Origin: Ophiura sarsii
Taxonomy: Eukaryota > Echinodermata > Ophiuroidea > Amphilepidida > Ophiuridae
Length of the DNA: 64,000 nucleotides
NCBI GenBank assembly: GCA_035610835.1
Contig: CM069449.1
Location: 11,737,855-11,801,854 of the forward strand
Direction: 5' to 3'
The notes under the pieces are model-generated. The model searched no databases, was not told where the DNA came from, and saw nothing but the letters and a program-made list of their open reading frames with translations. Each line of letters begins with the position of its first letter. Position 1 is the first letter of the stretch. Made by a program: the position numbers and the translations under genes. Below, piece by piece: positions 1 to 12,300 of this stretch.

Positions 1-104
1 CTAATGGTTACGGTTTGGAAGTCATCAACCCAGAATTAGTGACGTGACGGTCTTTATTTACAAGCTCTCAACATAAAAAGACAATATAATATACAATATA
101 CATA

Positions 105-665
105 CAGTCATCAAAAAAAGTAACTATGCAGGTGATAAATGGGCTTCTAACTCTTAAATATATATCCTACTTAAAAATATTAAATTATAAAGTTGTTGAC
201 AAAATATATCTTCTTTAATATGAGATATGGCACGCTAGGATCGGGTGATTATTGAGGAAGTGGCACTCAAAAATGTAAGGAGAAGTCCGATTTTCATTTT
301 CACATTTTTTTTTTACACGCGGACCAATCTACGGGTACCTTATTGATTACCGGTAGTGCAAATGGGGATGCATGCGCAGGTTGGACAGTCGGCCGCATTG
401 TTCCGATGGACCAATACGCCACACACACGCTACTTGTCATTCTCTCCCCCGTGTTGAAATGTAAAATGTGAATTTTAAATTGTGACTTTACCTTACATTT
501 TGAATTGTCGCTTCTTAAATATTCAACCGACCCTAGCGTGCAATATCTCATATTAAAGAAGATACATTTCTCAATAACTTTATGATCTAATATTTCCAGG
601 TAGGATATATATTTTTAGAGTTAAAAGTAAATTGATTACCTGTATAGTTACTTTTTTGATGACTG
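105..665. mobile_element. TA-flanked MITE / foldback element, 561 bp
   Basis: The ends are inverted copies: CAGTCATCAAAAAAAGTAAC at the left matches the reverse complement of the right end, which has one A fewer. TA sits immediately outside both ends (103-104 and 666-667). The similarity continues inward as two imperfect arms of about 140 bp (to about 246 and from about 522) that share the ATATCTTCTTTAATATGAGATAT region. The architecture fits a non-autonomous Tc1/mariner-type element. The 83-codon minus-strand frame inside has no recognisable content. Confidence 0.75.
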
Positions 666-1203
666 TACATAAAAGCACACACCATCAATCGGTATAATGT
701 AATGGCAAAGTTTTAAGAATAGATAAATACAGTAATAAATAAAGAATTATATTACAATAAAGGCCCCATTGTTTAATATGGCTTCCCAGCTTTCCTTTAC
801 TCATAGCAATTTGTTTTTCAAAAGTGTTGTTGAAAAACCAACCTCGATTCTTGAATTCTAGAATTAGTTACTGTTGATATTATTGGGAATACAACTGAAA
901 ACTATCAGTTTTTGTTTTCAGTTTTCGTGTAGTGATCATACTGTTTATGGACTAACGCTTTAGCTTTGCGATTTAAATTGTAATACATTACAGTTCCACA
1001 GAGCAAGTAGTAAACATAATTATACTTTGTCAATGATAATTTGCAATTTTTTTGTACTCAAGACTGACGGCCTTGCTCAAAATGGAACGCAAATGTTTAA
1101 TAGCGCAGTCTCCTCTACATGTATAGCTTTCATTCTATTTTCCATATATTTATATGTTATGCTCTCTTCTCATATTGTGTTTTCATCAAGTCAATCGGCT
1201 TTA
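666..1203. other. AT-rich gap, no gene seen
   Basis: No convincing coding frame, RNA gene or clear repeat was seen here. Confidence 0.4.
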
Positions 1204-1442
1204 CACTTTCAACGCGGCATGCGTCTCCAAACGACATTCCAAATGTTCACAAAATGTTTTAAAAATGTCAACATTATAGTATTTCATCAGCATATTTGGA
1301 ATCACCATGTGAAATGTATTACACTAAGTACAAACATGCCTAGTATTGGTTCAGTAATCCCTGAGTAAGACTTTGAAATTTGGGAAAGGTTTCTGAAAAA
1401 TCTTTTGCGTATGTTTTAAAACTTATAGCCAAGTGGAAAGTG
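1204..1442. mobile_element. TTAA-type MITE (CACTTTCCACGCGG family), copy 1
   Basis: This is a 239-bp member of the family defined by the copy at 30152-30390. The left end reads CACTTTCAACGCGGC, the right end AAGTGGAAAGTG followed by TTAA (1443-1446). The left flank is TTTA instead of TTAA, so the target duplication has decayed or was imperfect. Internal landmarks shared with other copies are ACAAACATGCCTAGTATTG and GGGAAAGGTTTCTGAAAAATC. Any open frame across it is incidental. Confidence 0.8.
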
Positions 1443-1687
1443 TTAATAAACAAACAAACTTACTAACTTACATATACATTTGGTCCAATTTCTCCTTAAA
1501 TCTAAGTATCCTAGGTAAAATAGCAATCAGTTAAACATTGTTTCCGAAGACAATTCGATTTTTGTTATTATAGTTATGCATTTAAAATTGTTTCACTTAC
1601 CTTAAACTAACCCGCTATGTAATAATATTCCCTGAGTGCCGCTTTCGCCGACTAGCCGCCCAGATATCGAAAACAGTATTTTCCGGT

Positions 1688-2167
1688 ATGCACACTATAA
1701 ATTCACGAATCCATTCAGTTCAAAAAATGCAACACGTTTATATGGCAACTTTTCTACATATCCGTCCACCTACGCCACGCATCGACTTACCGCATATTGA
1801 TCGCTTAATTGAAATGTTCAATATAAATGACGGACAACGCCGCCAACGACGACCGACTGACGATGACGATAATCGTTTAAAAAAATCTTCCGATAGCGTT
1901 ATGTGGACATTGAAATGGGGCGAAAAACATGGCTTAGTATTGTTTCGACCAATAGTCAATTTGGAAGTGATCTATAATTATACTTCTTTTGTAAGCTCTA
2001 CAATGACTACTTTTATCAGTCGTTCTTTTTGTAACAATCTTTACATCTCTGTAGTAGCTAATGATGATAGGTCAATACGTATGTATGTGTTGTTTTCAGA
2101 GAAAATCAATGTTCGCGCGCTGAAGTTGATGAATGATTTAATGACACTACCCCGTAGGCTATTGTGA
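1688..2167 (+). CDS. Unrecognised 159-codon open frame
   Basis: This is one of the two longest open frames in the window, the other being the reverse transcriptase piece at 60755-61243. I do not recognise it. The first third holds an acidic/basic low-complexity stretch (QRRQRRPTDDDDNRLKK), followed by a mixed hydrophobic segment with no obvious membrane helix or catalytic motif. There is no clear splice site or matching neighbour. In 64 kb of AT-rich DNA one frame of this length by chance is plausible. It could also be an exon of a gene whose other parts lie elsewhere. Confidence 0.15.
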   Translation: MHTINSRIHSVQKMQHVYMATFLHIRPPTPRIDLPHIDRLIEMFNINDGQRRQRRPTDDDDNRLKKSSDSVMWTLKWGEKHGLVLFRPIVNLEVIYNYTSFVSSTMTTFISRSFCNNLYISVVANDDRSIRMYVLFSEKINVRALKLMNDLMTLPRRLL

Positions 2168-3192
2168 ACATATTGTAGTAGAATGGGGTTTTGGGGATCT
2201 AGTCCTGTACCTGCTGCTGCTGGCGTGACCATAAAGGTCACGATAGCGCCTAATTGAAAACGAGGTTAATTAAAATGATTCTGAATGATTGATAATATTA
2301 TAACAAATTGTGTCCAATAATCGTCTTTAATCCTGTTAATCAGAAATAATCACGTTACAATCATCATCAATAATGTACTACGAATTAATCAAGAGTCTTC
2401 TGGACGACATCTAATCATCGAGTAATCAACACATAATCAAAATAAGTACTTTGGATAATGTTTCCAATAATTATATAATCGAGATGAACATCGTGTGGGA
2501 CTTCCATCGTCTCACTCGAACCTACGGCCAAGACGGACGCTTTGAACTTACTACATCGATGGCTAGCGATGGGATTGTAATGTTCATCTTTTAATTATGT
2601 ACGGACAGATCAAGTAGAACAGTGGGATTTTATTAATCAGGCATCTTTCAATAAATGAGCTTATGGCGGTTGTTAAATGTAAACATCGCCATCGTTAATC
2701 GACCGTCGGTCAACTCGATTAGCGACCTATTCGTCCATTGTCAAGCCAGCCTGTATCGAACATAAACCAAGTCGACCGAACCCAATTTGTAATCGACAGA
2801 AATGAACAATTAGGGCAATACAAAGACGTTGGATATTTGATAATGTAACTCGCTGCCGTGATAAGCCGATAAAGCAGATTGAAAATGTTTTGATAATATT
2901 GGATATTGATTTTGACACGCAACTACTACTCCTTATGACCAGACTGCGCATCTTCTGTGTCGGACATCATTGGCGACCTGACGATAACTTTAAGTGCTTC
3001 GAGCAACATGGGGACAAAGTGTGGACACAACAGTTGTATGGATATCTAGGTGACAACATTATAATATCTACAGATCTACGAGACAGTTGTGTGTGACATC
3101 ATTGGCAGTGAATGGTAAAATGGCCATACATGCGACTTTGTCAAAACAAAACAAATTGTATGTTTTAATGACAAAGTAAGTTTCATTGAAGT
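2168..3192. other. Intergenic sequence, no gene seen
   Basis: Only short frames occur. No terminal inverted repeats or tandem arrays were recognised. Several TAATCA-rich stretches (2330-2470) look like simple sequence drift. Confidence 0.35.
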
Positions 3193-3262
3193 GTGGTGGT
3201 AGAGAGCGCATTTGACTCAGTCACTCATTGAGTTGGATGCGTGTTTGATCGGCCCGGGGACC
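3193..3262 (+). repeat. Possible tRNA-derived SINE remnant
   Basis: The segment has a box A-like TGGTGGTAGAGAGCG and, about 45 bp later, a box B-like GTGTTTGATCGGCCC. That is the spacing and order of an RNA polymerase III internal promoter as in tRNA-derived SINEs. Box B deviates from GGTTCGANTCC and no clover-leaf can be drawn, so this is at best an old remnant. Confidence 0.25.
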
Positions 3263-3790
3263 CCTTACAGAAGGACATAATGTTTTGGGTAGTTCAAATT
3301 ATAGTTTTTCACCTGTGAAATGAATCTAATTTGCGTTCTGATGGGAAGAGGATATTTTGTAGGATATTCGGATGTCAGCTTGATAGAGGTTTATCCTAGC
3401 TCTAGTCCAAGTAGCTGGGTGTTGGGTTCATGTGAATTGTATGTTGTAGTTTGTATTATGTCTTGTATCATAGGCGGAGGTGGACATGGCTTCTGAAACT
3501 TGCTCACCCAGGTGATACGTTGTGCATTGTTATATTTGTGTAATGTTGTGTTTAAAATATATTGCAGGCTGCAGAGGAAATGTAGCTCGAGCCAGGATTG
3601 CGATGTATACAGTGCAACATGTCTCCTGTTAGGTCATTGTTTAGAATGCACCATTAATACAGTTGATTAAAATGTGTTGATAGAACTTGTAAATTGTTGG
3701 CCGTTGTAACCCATTGCTGATCATTATTGGACATCAAAAATTGACATTGATTAAAACCCTAACCAGTAAAGCTAGTTTTTTGTGAGTATC

Positions 3791-3819
3791 GGGGGGGGGG
3801 GGGGGGGGGGGGAGGGGGG
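3791..3819. repeat. Poly(G) tract
   Basis: Twenty-two consecutive G, one A, then six G. It is one of about ten long G or C homopolymers in the window. Confidence 0.95.
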
Positions 3820-4516
3820 AAAAAGTACTATTTTTTTTACCCGAAAAACATCCCTAGCGCATATGCGGCCACAAACTCCGTGACCACATATGCCTGCGGT
3901 AGGTGACGTCATCGCGGCAATGCAGCAGCACGTGCCTGGAGATAGTTTCTGGCAGGGAGATTTAGTGAGATTCAGTGCGGTTAGGGTTATAATGTAATGT
4001 TCAGTCAAGTGTCTTCTCTCAATCTGTTTTTTTTATATTTGTTTCACCTGAATGTTATGTTGTATTTACCAAAGCTGCTGACTGTTGTGTAGGTGTATAC
4101 AAATTTGCAGCATATTGTAGGCTGCCTTGGAGTATAGAATCAGATGGCAAACTGATAGTGGTCTTTCACACAGGTGAATAAAATAAACATAACATTATTA
4201 TGTGTACCATTTATTGACTGCCGCTACGCTACGCTACGTAACTACAACAGACCTAACCAACGACATAGATTTTGAGACTACAGGACATTTGTATAGACAA
4301 TCAGTAAATCATACTGGAGTATTAATTGACTGTGTATAATAGCGGGGATCGCTTATTGTGTAGGCTTTAGATGTATTTTTTAAATTTATTGTTTACAAAC
4401 GGTTGGAATAAACTTAGGACCTATTTAATTAAGCTCAGCTGGTAAACATGAATGCGCGCGGCGATTAGCGTCGGTCTACGGTCTGATCTGTATTTTAGAA
4501 AATTCTATTGTATATG
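3820..4516. other. Intergenic sequence, no gene seen
   Basis: Only short frames were seen. CTACGCTACGCTACG at 4224-4238 is a short simple repeat. Confidence 0.35.
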
Positions 4517-4587
4517 TATTTTTACCTTTTACCAAGTATGTACTTTTCCTTTTACCAAGTATGTATTTTTACCTTTTACCGTGTATG
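4517..4587 (+). repeat. 24-bp tandem repeat, three units
   Basis: Units at 4517-4540, 4541-4563 and 4564-4587 share TTTTACCAAGTATG or the variant TTTTACCGTGTATG. It directly precedes a CR1/L2-like 3' tail and may belong to that element's 3' UTR. Confidence 0.8.
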
Positions 4588-4611
4588 TATTTAATTCTAC
4601 TTTTTTACTAT

Positions 4612-4691
4612 TCTGTAAAGCGCTGTGGTACCTCATTGTGTAAGAGCGCTATATAAATGCCTTGTATAATAATAATAATAATAATAATAAT
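4612..4691 (+). mobile_element. CR1/L2-like retrotransposon 3' end
   Basis: CTGTAAAGCGCTGTGG, then AAGAGCGCTATATAAATGCC, ending in a TAA microsatellite (about 4666-4691), is the usual 3' terminus of CR1/L2-group LINEs, where a hairpin and short repeat replace a poly(A) tail. The same signature occurs at 30715-30755 and 36456-36512. No coding remnant was recognised upstream, so this is a heavily 5'-truncated copy. Confidence 0.65.
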
Positions 4692-5268
4692 CGCCATATT
4701 TTTGAGTGATGCTTTGAACGCTGTTTGGAAGAACCGACAATCATACACGACAATATAAATCAACATTCATAATTTTGTGCATACTTTTAATCTCTTTAAT
4801 AACAAATAAAATCATGTTTTATCATGTTTTATCGCGCAGCGAATCAAAGTAACCTGCGTGGGCGCGCATGTACGGCGTGCACCCGGGGGTGCAATTATTA
4901 GACACTCCGCGTATTTTAGTTGCCATCTTAACTAATGGTGCGTAACTAGAGTGTATGAATCAATGGTAACAACTTTGAAGCTATCCTTAAACATAATCAT
5001 CATTTGATTCGTGTAAACGTCGAGCAATTTGCAAACATTCATGAAATGTTCCCTTGTGGAATTAAATACGTACATTTGGAATGAAAAACAGCATTCCGAT
5101 AGCTAGATAATTAAAATATGCGATCAACTGTGTTTAACTTTTATATTTAAGAAACTTGGACGTAATGGCATTTCATGTTGACTCACTCCCTGACATAAAC
5201 ACATTATTACCATGACGTCAGATTACGCTACTCCCCGTGTTCATATTGTGTTTGTATACGTCCATTAA

Positions 5269-5507
5269 CACTTTCCACGCGGCAGGCAGCTGCAGACGAC
5301 ATTCCAACATTTCACAAAATGTTTGAAAAATGTCAAAATTATTTAATTTCATTACCATATTTAGAATCACCATGAGAAATGCATTGACATAAGTACAAAC
5401 ATGCCTAGTATTGAGTCAGTAATCCTTGAGATAGACTTTGAAAATTGGGAAAGGTTTCTGAAAAATCTGTTTTGTATATGGTAAAACTAATAGCCGCGTG
5501 AAAAGTG
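5269..5507. mobile_element. TTAA-type MITE (CACTTTCCACGCGG family), copy 2
   Basis: A complete 239-bp copy. It begins CACTTTCCACGCGGCAGGC, ends GCCGCGTGAAAAGTG, and has TTAA on both sides (5265-5268 and 5508-5511). It has the same orientation as copy 1. TTAA target duplications are the hallmark of the piggyBac superfamily; no transposase is present. Confidence 0.88.
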
Positions 5508-8391
5508 TTAATTACGAATATCTACAATGGCATTATCGTCGACATTTCGATCTGGTTCCGATCTGCGTCCCCTGATACAGCAATTACAGATATCAAAACC
5601 ATTGTTACGAAAATATATAGGGTAGTTCTTGCAATGGTTTTAAGCATGTTTTATAATGTGGAAAATCCAATTAAGCAGGAAAATTTGTATCTTCATGTTG
5701 GGCAGTTTGGCGGTGGTTTTATTGTTGTTGTTTTTTGTGAGTTTTTTCTTCTTCAAAATGTTTGTGAACATTTTGGTGAAATTACAACAAATAAAAAAAG
5801 TTCACACATTTTTACAATTGTGTCCAAACAAATGTCGTGTTTTGCTGTTGAAAATTCGAAAACAAAAAATGGGCGGTCGGGCCCATAAAACAGGTTTGTT
5901 CCCCCTCTTATTGATACTATTAAGAGTTTTAGGAGGGCATGAAAACATACTGATGCTTACAAAGATATTTTACGAAATGCTATGTGTTTTTTTTCTCTAA
6001 CAGATACAAGGTCATGATACGTCTTATATATCTCTAATTATCCGGTTTCCGATTTCATAATGGCATATATGCGAGCAAATAATTGTGTAATTGAGCTCGC
6101 TATTGCTTCTATATGTCAATGACAGTATTGTCAATCTTAATCAAATGGGTTTATAATTGATAGACTAACTTCTTTTAGATTTTTTTCTTTTTCATTTCAA
6201 GGGAAATTCAAGCAATAACTCATATAAGAAGTCCAGGGTCAAACAACAGAGACTTCATACACTTCATTTAACGCAATATATGTGTTGCCTAGCTGTTACA
6301 TTATATAACAATTATAATAATAAAACATAATATTTGCATTTTGTTGTTGTTGACAATTCAAGTCAGAAAATGTACTGTTCTAGTTCACATTGATGTGATC
6401 TGTTGAGGAAAAATGGTAAACCGGTGCATTAAAGATATTATGATGCATTCAAAACATATGTGATATTATATCCATCATGATTACATCTATCATCTTGTAT
6501 TACCAAGTCACATGCATAAGAACTGAAGCAGTAATTTTATTTACTTGAATTTTAAAATAAATATTTAAAAAATCAAAATAAATATTTTAAAAATCAAAAT
6601 AAATTATACAAATATTTATAAATATTTCTAATTTTATGTTATGCGACAGGCAGCACTATTGTCATTTTTAGTAAACAAACACAATGTACATTGAATTTAT
6701 AAATTTTGTTGCTTTAGACATTTTTTTACACAGAAAATGGTTCTCGAAAAAGTTAATCAGAATAAATGAAAATACTATAGTAATAGGATCTCAATTTATA
6801 AATTACCAGTGCTATGCTATGGGTTATGGGGTCTTGTGTGGGTTATTTCGGGTCAAATGTTTGTCATCCAAAGTCACGTTTTGGACTTTGAAAAAAGGTT
6901 CTAAACAAACAAAACCTTTATTTATTATTCTTTATTTTAAAAATAATAAAAAATATATATATAAAAAAAATGAGACGGCCCTAAAAAAGTGACGTGCAAG
7001 CAACCAAACATTTGTGTTGGGCTAATTGCCGCATTTTAGTTTCTTCCTACATTACTGGGTATAGAAACATAAAATTGGTCCTTATACATTTTAGTTCGTG
7101 TTCGTGTGAATGGAATAGCGATTTTGAAAGACACAATTGATACATGTGTTAACGTTGTTTGACTTGTTCTTAAACAATTGGGAATGCATAATCAAAATTT
7201 TCACAGTCATGTATGATTGACTGGCCTAGATTGGGTAATCAATACACATGAGCGAGGATTGGTAATTCAAAATTGGTTGATTCATACAAAATATTTAAAT
7301 AAAACGTGATGTATTTCATCATGGCCTTGACACAAGTGTTTTTGTGTTTTTGAAACCGCATACAGTTACTTTTCTCATTTTCAATCAATTCAGAAAAAAT
7401 GTCTTATAAGAAATAAGATCATCGAATTTACGGTCATTTCACATAATGCTTAACAAAACGTGTACAAAATGTTGATGATTGAAGTTGGTCAAAGCAAAGC
7501 ATTGTTTTCTGGAGAATTTATTTTTACATTATCGTATACCTGTTGCACTGACAGTGAGAAGAACATGAAGCCATCTGCTTGCTTCATGTTGGGAACACCA
7601 TGTCCAATCGTTGTGTAATGTGTAAGATTTAACGTTCTCTTCTCTAATGATTTGACATTGTAACAACGATTATGACTGAGTAGCAGTATTTTAATATGCC
7701 AAAGGCATAGCGATACATTCGGGTTTGTTTTATACTGTTTCAAAGCTGCAAGCATTAATACCGATGATGAACCATATTGATTTGTTCTTCTATTAAAATC
7801 ATGCTCTTTTATCTAATCATAAACAACCGAGAAAAAACAATAACCTGTATTTATTTAGAATATTTTTCCATTTCTTTCGTAGAAAATCTATTTTTGACTT
7901 TGACCAGATTAGAACAAAAGTGAAACCGGTATCAATTATAATTTTACTAAACATAGTTAGCTAGTATTAAGGGCTTCAATTATTTTAAATTCATGGGCTA
8001 ACATTTATTTTAGCGAAGTTATAAGGGAGAAGATACATTAAAAAAAAGTGACCTTGTTGCACGCCCACGTAATGCCACGAAGTCAATACAATGAAAACGA
8101 AACTCTGAACTTTTTTCGATAGCGAAAAAAAACCGATTCTACGAACAAACAGACCTCTCAGAAATTCCCATTTGCACCTTAAAAACAACATACAATCAAA
8201 CCATTGTACATGTATGTGATTTGATGGCTTAAATTGGTTTATCGATAGTGTAAGACAGCACGGAATGAACCTAGCATTAAATCATTTATTGACGGATTAA
8301 ACTTACCAATGTTTTACACCAAAGTTTACACCATAGACATACCCTTAAAATAGGGCTAAAATACGATGTGGGCAGAAAATACAAATCCAGG
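5508..8391. other. AT-rich intergenic stretch, no gene seen
   Basis: It contains several open frames of 60-127 codons that look like chance frames in T-rich sequence, and a short tandem AAATCAAAATAAATATTT array at about 6551-6606. No domain, splice-phased exon pair or RNA gene was recognised. Confidence 0.35.
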
Positions 8392-8433
8392 TGGGGTGGG
8401 GGGGGGGGGGGGGGGGGGGGGGAGGGGGGGGGG
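8392..8433. repeat. Poly(G) tract
   Basis: A G-rich run with an uninterrupted stretch of 25 G (8398-8422), interrupted by a T before it and by one A at 8423, then ten more G. A proline-rich minus-strand frame here is just the translation of this tract. Confidence 0.95.
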
Positions 8434-8535
8434 TTAGATTTGTTTAACTTTGTCAACCTGCATCTGTCGTGAAATGTACCAAGCACACCATGTGCACAAT
8501 TGGACAACCTTCATTTTCCTAGATTTTGGTATATT

Positions 8536-9056
8536 ATCATCTAGCTGTAAGGGACACTGACAGAAACGGATTGAGTCATTGGAATAAGTGTTGTTATCTC
8601 AAAGTTTGAGTTGCTTTCAGTACCTTCAATTGAATGCATGAGCTCATTTATACTTATACACAGGTCATAATGTCATGGATGAGGTTCAAGTTCTGCTCAT
8701 TCTAGGCGCAATTATTGTGTGGATTTAGATGTATTGATAATTTCTTCTTAAATAGAAACAAAACTATAAAAAAAATGTCTTCATAATTGTCATATTAAAT
8801 TCATAAAATGTATGCGAAAAAATAGATCATGACGAATCAATCTCAATCATTTCAGTTGGTAGTATAATTATAATAGAATACGTATGAGCATTACGTTAAA
8901 GAGAAACCGCTCTTCTCTGCTAATTCTTAAAACAAAACTATATATACACAATTGCGGAGGATCTCTAAATGCCACCTTAAACATGTCTAGGTACAATGCA
9001 TTGCATGCATGCATTGTAAACATGCATACTGTCAATGTCCCTTACAGCTAGATGAT
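8536..9056. mobile_element. Inverted-repeat element, about 520 bp
   Basis: ATCATCTAGCTGTAAGGGACACTGACAG at the left is matched by its reverse complement at the right with one mismatch (28 bp). The target duplication cannot be read with certainty because the flanks also pair weakly. It contains a TGCATGCATGCATTG stretch near the right end. It is likely a non-autonomous DNA element. The interior has no coding frame of note. Confidence 0.65.
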
Positions 9057-11493
9057 GTCCGCTGGATATGTGTTATTAGTACGATTCGGGAAGTAACACC
9101 TGTACATCTTATTGTTCTTATACCAGGAAGATTCAGCAAACATTTCCGGTTGACCCCGTTTTAATCAGGTGTGTACCCGATGATGATCTGGTACGATCCC
9201 ATTGATGTAATTTCCAACAGGTGTTTTTTTATCACGTGGGTGTGTGCCTACTATATAATTATAACCGAAAATATCTTACATAGACAATGTGATATTGACG
9301 TCAAATGAAGAACACGTGGAATCCAGTGCGCGAATAAATGTATTGATGGGATGAATGGGTAGTATAGTGGGTAGTATAATTATTCCGAATTGACGCACGG
9401 CATTCGCTATAGGCCGCAACCGCTCCTTTTGCCTCATTTACAAAATTATTTATTGACAACAACAACAATGATTTGTTTTATCTGGCCCATTATCCAGGAT
9501 GGAGAATCCAACGTTATGTCGGTAAAGCGGATGAAGCAGCTAAAATTCGGAAAACACGTAAATCGAACGAGGCCGGATTACTGTATTGATTTCGTTCGTC
9601 GGTAACGGTAAAGGTACACGTGATCCTCAACCAAGTGTATAATTGCAATGACAATTGGAGTGGCGGATACAGAGGGGGTTGGGTGGGGGCGTAAATTTGT
9701 GTACCACCTTTTTCAATTGCGTACCGGCCATGTGGGTGTGCGATTTGTTTTGCCTGTTTTGAGGACAACCACATCCCCTTGGACACGACCTCATCTCCAT
9801 AGTCAATGTTGGTGTGTAGGTGTAGAAAAAGGTATTACACGATTATGTATGGGACATAAGTAAGACACGAGTTCAATGCTGCCCTCTGCAGAGAAAGAGG
9901 GGATACTCGAATACAATAACATTTTTGTCTGCACATGCGTTAACGTAATGAAAACAAAATTGTATATATTCATGAACGTCGCCGTTTTGGTTGGTTCTCT
10001 ATTTATAACCATATTTTCGTCTCGTTTGTTTATTGATATTTAACGTAATAAGGCCACAACAAAAATGTTATGTTGTCCTCGACCGCCCGCTCGTAAGATT
10101 TAGGGCCGCTCATTTTTTTTTTTTTTTCAGATTTTGTTCAGATTTTTTTTTTTAAACAGTTTAAATGGCATTGAATATTAAATTAAGTGTTTATAACATA
10201 TACATGTATGTGCGACTCTTAAGAGTGATTTCAACTTCTTGTTGGTTGAACTTTGAGCTTCCGCTAGTAAAAAAAAAAAACAATAACAAAATTGTTGGCC
10301 TAATAGAGCCAAACGCGAACGGGCGTTATGTGCCAGGGCCCTGGAATAGGTCTGACCGGGTAGTTTTGAGACTGGTTACTAAATAGTGGAGACTATTTGT
10401 TTTTCATTTTGTATATTATGTTCTTTTTAAATTTTGATTATTTTAATTTGTTTATATTATGTTTTTTTAGTTTTATCTTTTTAAATTCTAATTATTATTA
10501 TTTGTTTCTCTCCATGACTCAATGATCATCACATTTCTGTACACGACTTCGGCAAACATGTTTGAAACTTGTGGGAGTAATACTAACATCATTTAGAATT
10601 AACAATACATGGAGGGGGGGGGGGTGCAATATTGTCGTTAACAAAACTGAAAATGTGTTTTTTACATTATACAGGGTGTCCCAGAATGATATATACCGGG
10701 TTTCAAAAATAATAAAATTATCAGATAATTTCAAAAATATATAAATAATATTAAAACAATAGTGTTTCAAATGTAAACACTTGCGATATGGTTTTGAAAA
10801 TGTTTCCTACTTATTCCGTTAATTTCATTGAGATATCTCTTTTTCTTCCACTGTGGCAAGACATATTCGAAAATCGATACAAACAGGGTTTTTTCATATT
10901 TAGGCTCACTGAATTTAGCTTACAGATTCTCTCTAGCACTACCAGCATTTCAAACAATAAACCCACACTTCATAAGTTATATATTCAAACCTTCCGCCAA
11001 ATCAAGGAAGTTTAAAACCACTCATGATGATAAACAAATCTTGCCCTATTCAATCAAAGCTTTGTTTTCTATGCACACAACAATCGATTGTTATCAAAAA
11101 GTTAGTGTCAATAAGAAGAGGGTGCAATACTAATGGAATAACATTTCAGAAATAGTTTAATGTTCGAAGGACATCATTCTCAGTGGAAAGAGTTTAATTA
11201 TGTGAAGGGGGTTATTAATTCACATGTTATCCACCATATTTCAATTTCATTATCATTCGAGAAATTAAATTAGAAGCAATTTTTGAACTCATTTTCAGAC
11301 GTAGCAGAAGATTTGTGCAAGGGAATTTGGGAGATACTTCAGGAATATCGTTACATTTGTGACGTATGCGCAGCTCAACTATTATCTGTGCTGCACATGC
11401 GTCATGATTCTAGCGATATCTTCCAAATGACCTTGCGAACAGTCTTCTGCTTCGTTTCATAATTACAACCTGTTCACCATTAAGGCAGGCCAT
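9057..11493. other. Intergenic sequence, no gene seen
   Basis: Only short frames were seen. It holds T- and A-homopolymers around 10110-10290 and one isolated CAGGGTGTCCCAGAATGAT at 10673, which resembles a mariner-type end but has no partner. Confidence 0.35.
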
Positions 11494-12300
11494 AAATGGT
11501 TCCACACGTTGTCCTCCATATGGAAGGAACCCGGGTTCTTCCCAAGAACCATTTCATTGAAGAACCCTCTTGAAAGGTTCTTTAAAGAACCAGAAAAGGT
11601 TCTTCAGTTTTGTCCTCTATATGGAACCCTGAGGGTTCTTCAGGGTTAAAGAACCCTCTTGAAAGGTTCTTTAAAGAACCACTACAGTTCTTCAGTTTTG
11701 TTATTATAGAACCCTTAGGATTCTGCAGAAATATTTAGAAATAGATTGTTTCAAGCTCCATTTATTTTGATAACGCATGTATCTGGTTTGTGAACAATCA
11801 CAAAGTGAGTGACGTCTTGAATTAATCATGTTAATATAATGGATATAATCCTTACGAAATCTACTCTCCATGGTGTTAATATTAAAGAAGCCGATGCACA
11901 CCTCAGCCAACATCGACGGTGGGCCAACAGTTGGCCCTCATGGGCCCCTCAATATTTTGTCCACTTTGGCCCGTATACAGGCCAAAGTGGACAAAATATT
12001 AAGGGTCCCACGAGGGCCCACTGTGGGCCCACGATCGATGTTTGCTGGGTCCCGTGTGTCAAATAGTTCTGAAGTGCATGTCATTATAAAGAACTCTCAC
12101 AGCTTTTCATGGAACCCTTTTTTTTCGTATTTTAGGGTTCTATATAAGGAACCATTGACTCAGGAACAACCTTTCATTCTGGGTTTGGAACCATTTGTAT
12201 CCTTCTTAGAACCATTAAAGGTTCCTTGAGTGCAGAAGGTTCTACATCAAACTCCGAGCTTACTCAACGAACCCTTTCCGAACCATTTTTGCTGAGAGTG
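11494..12300. mobile_element. Motif-filled MITE: AAAGGTTCTTTAAAGAACC type
   Basis: The stretch is built almost entirely from GGTTCTT and its complement AAGAACC, for example CTTGAAAGGTTCTTTAAAGAACC twice (about 11570 and 11660). The right end reads GAACCATTTTTGCTGAGAGTG followed by TA. The left end is weaker (AAATGGTTCC at about 11495) and probably truncated. The right terminus, read inward, is TA-CACTCTCAGCAAAAATGG, close to the ends of the elements at 13384-14191 and 38644-39623. A separate palindrome is nested at 11902-12049. Confidence 0.65.
11902..12049. mobile_element. Nested GGGCCC-rich foldback element, 148 bp
   Basis: Two arms of about 70 bp mirror each other. The left begins CTCAGCCAACATCG and the right ends CGATGTTTGCTGGG. 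Both contain GTGGGCC and GGGCCC blocks and AATATTTTGTCCACTTTGGCC or its complement. The loop is only CGTATAC. It is far more GC-rich than the surrounding GGTTCTT element and interrupts it, so it is a later insertion. Short frames on both strands are shadows of the palindrome. Confidence 0.8.

Noticed and set aside
5505..6000. Overlapping 127- and 114-codon + strand frames
   Set aside because: T-rich DNA with hydrophobic low-information translation. The first starts at the end of a MITE; no splice or domain support.
10673..10700. CAGGGTGTCCCAGAATGATA, like a mariner-type end
   Set aside because: No mirrored partner or TA-delimited second end was found within a few kb.
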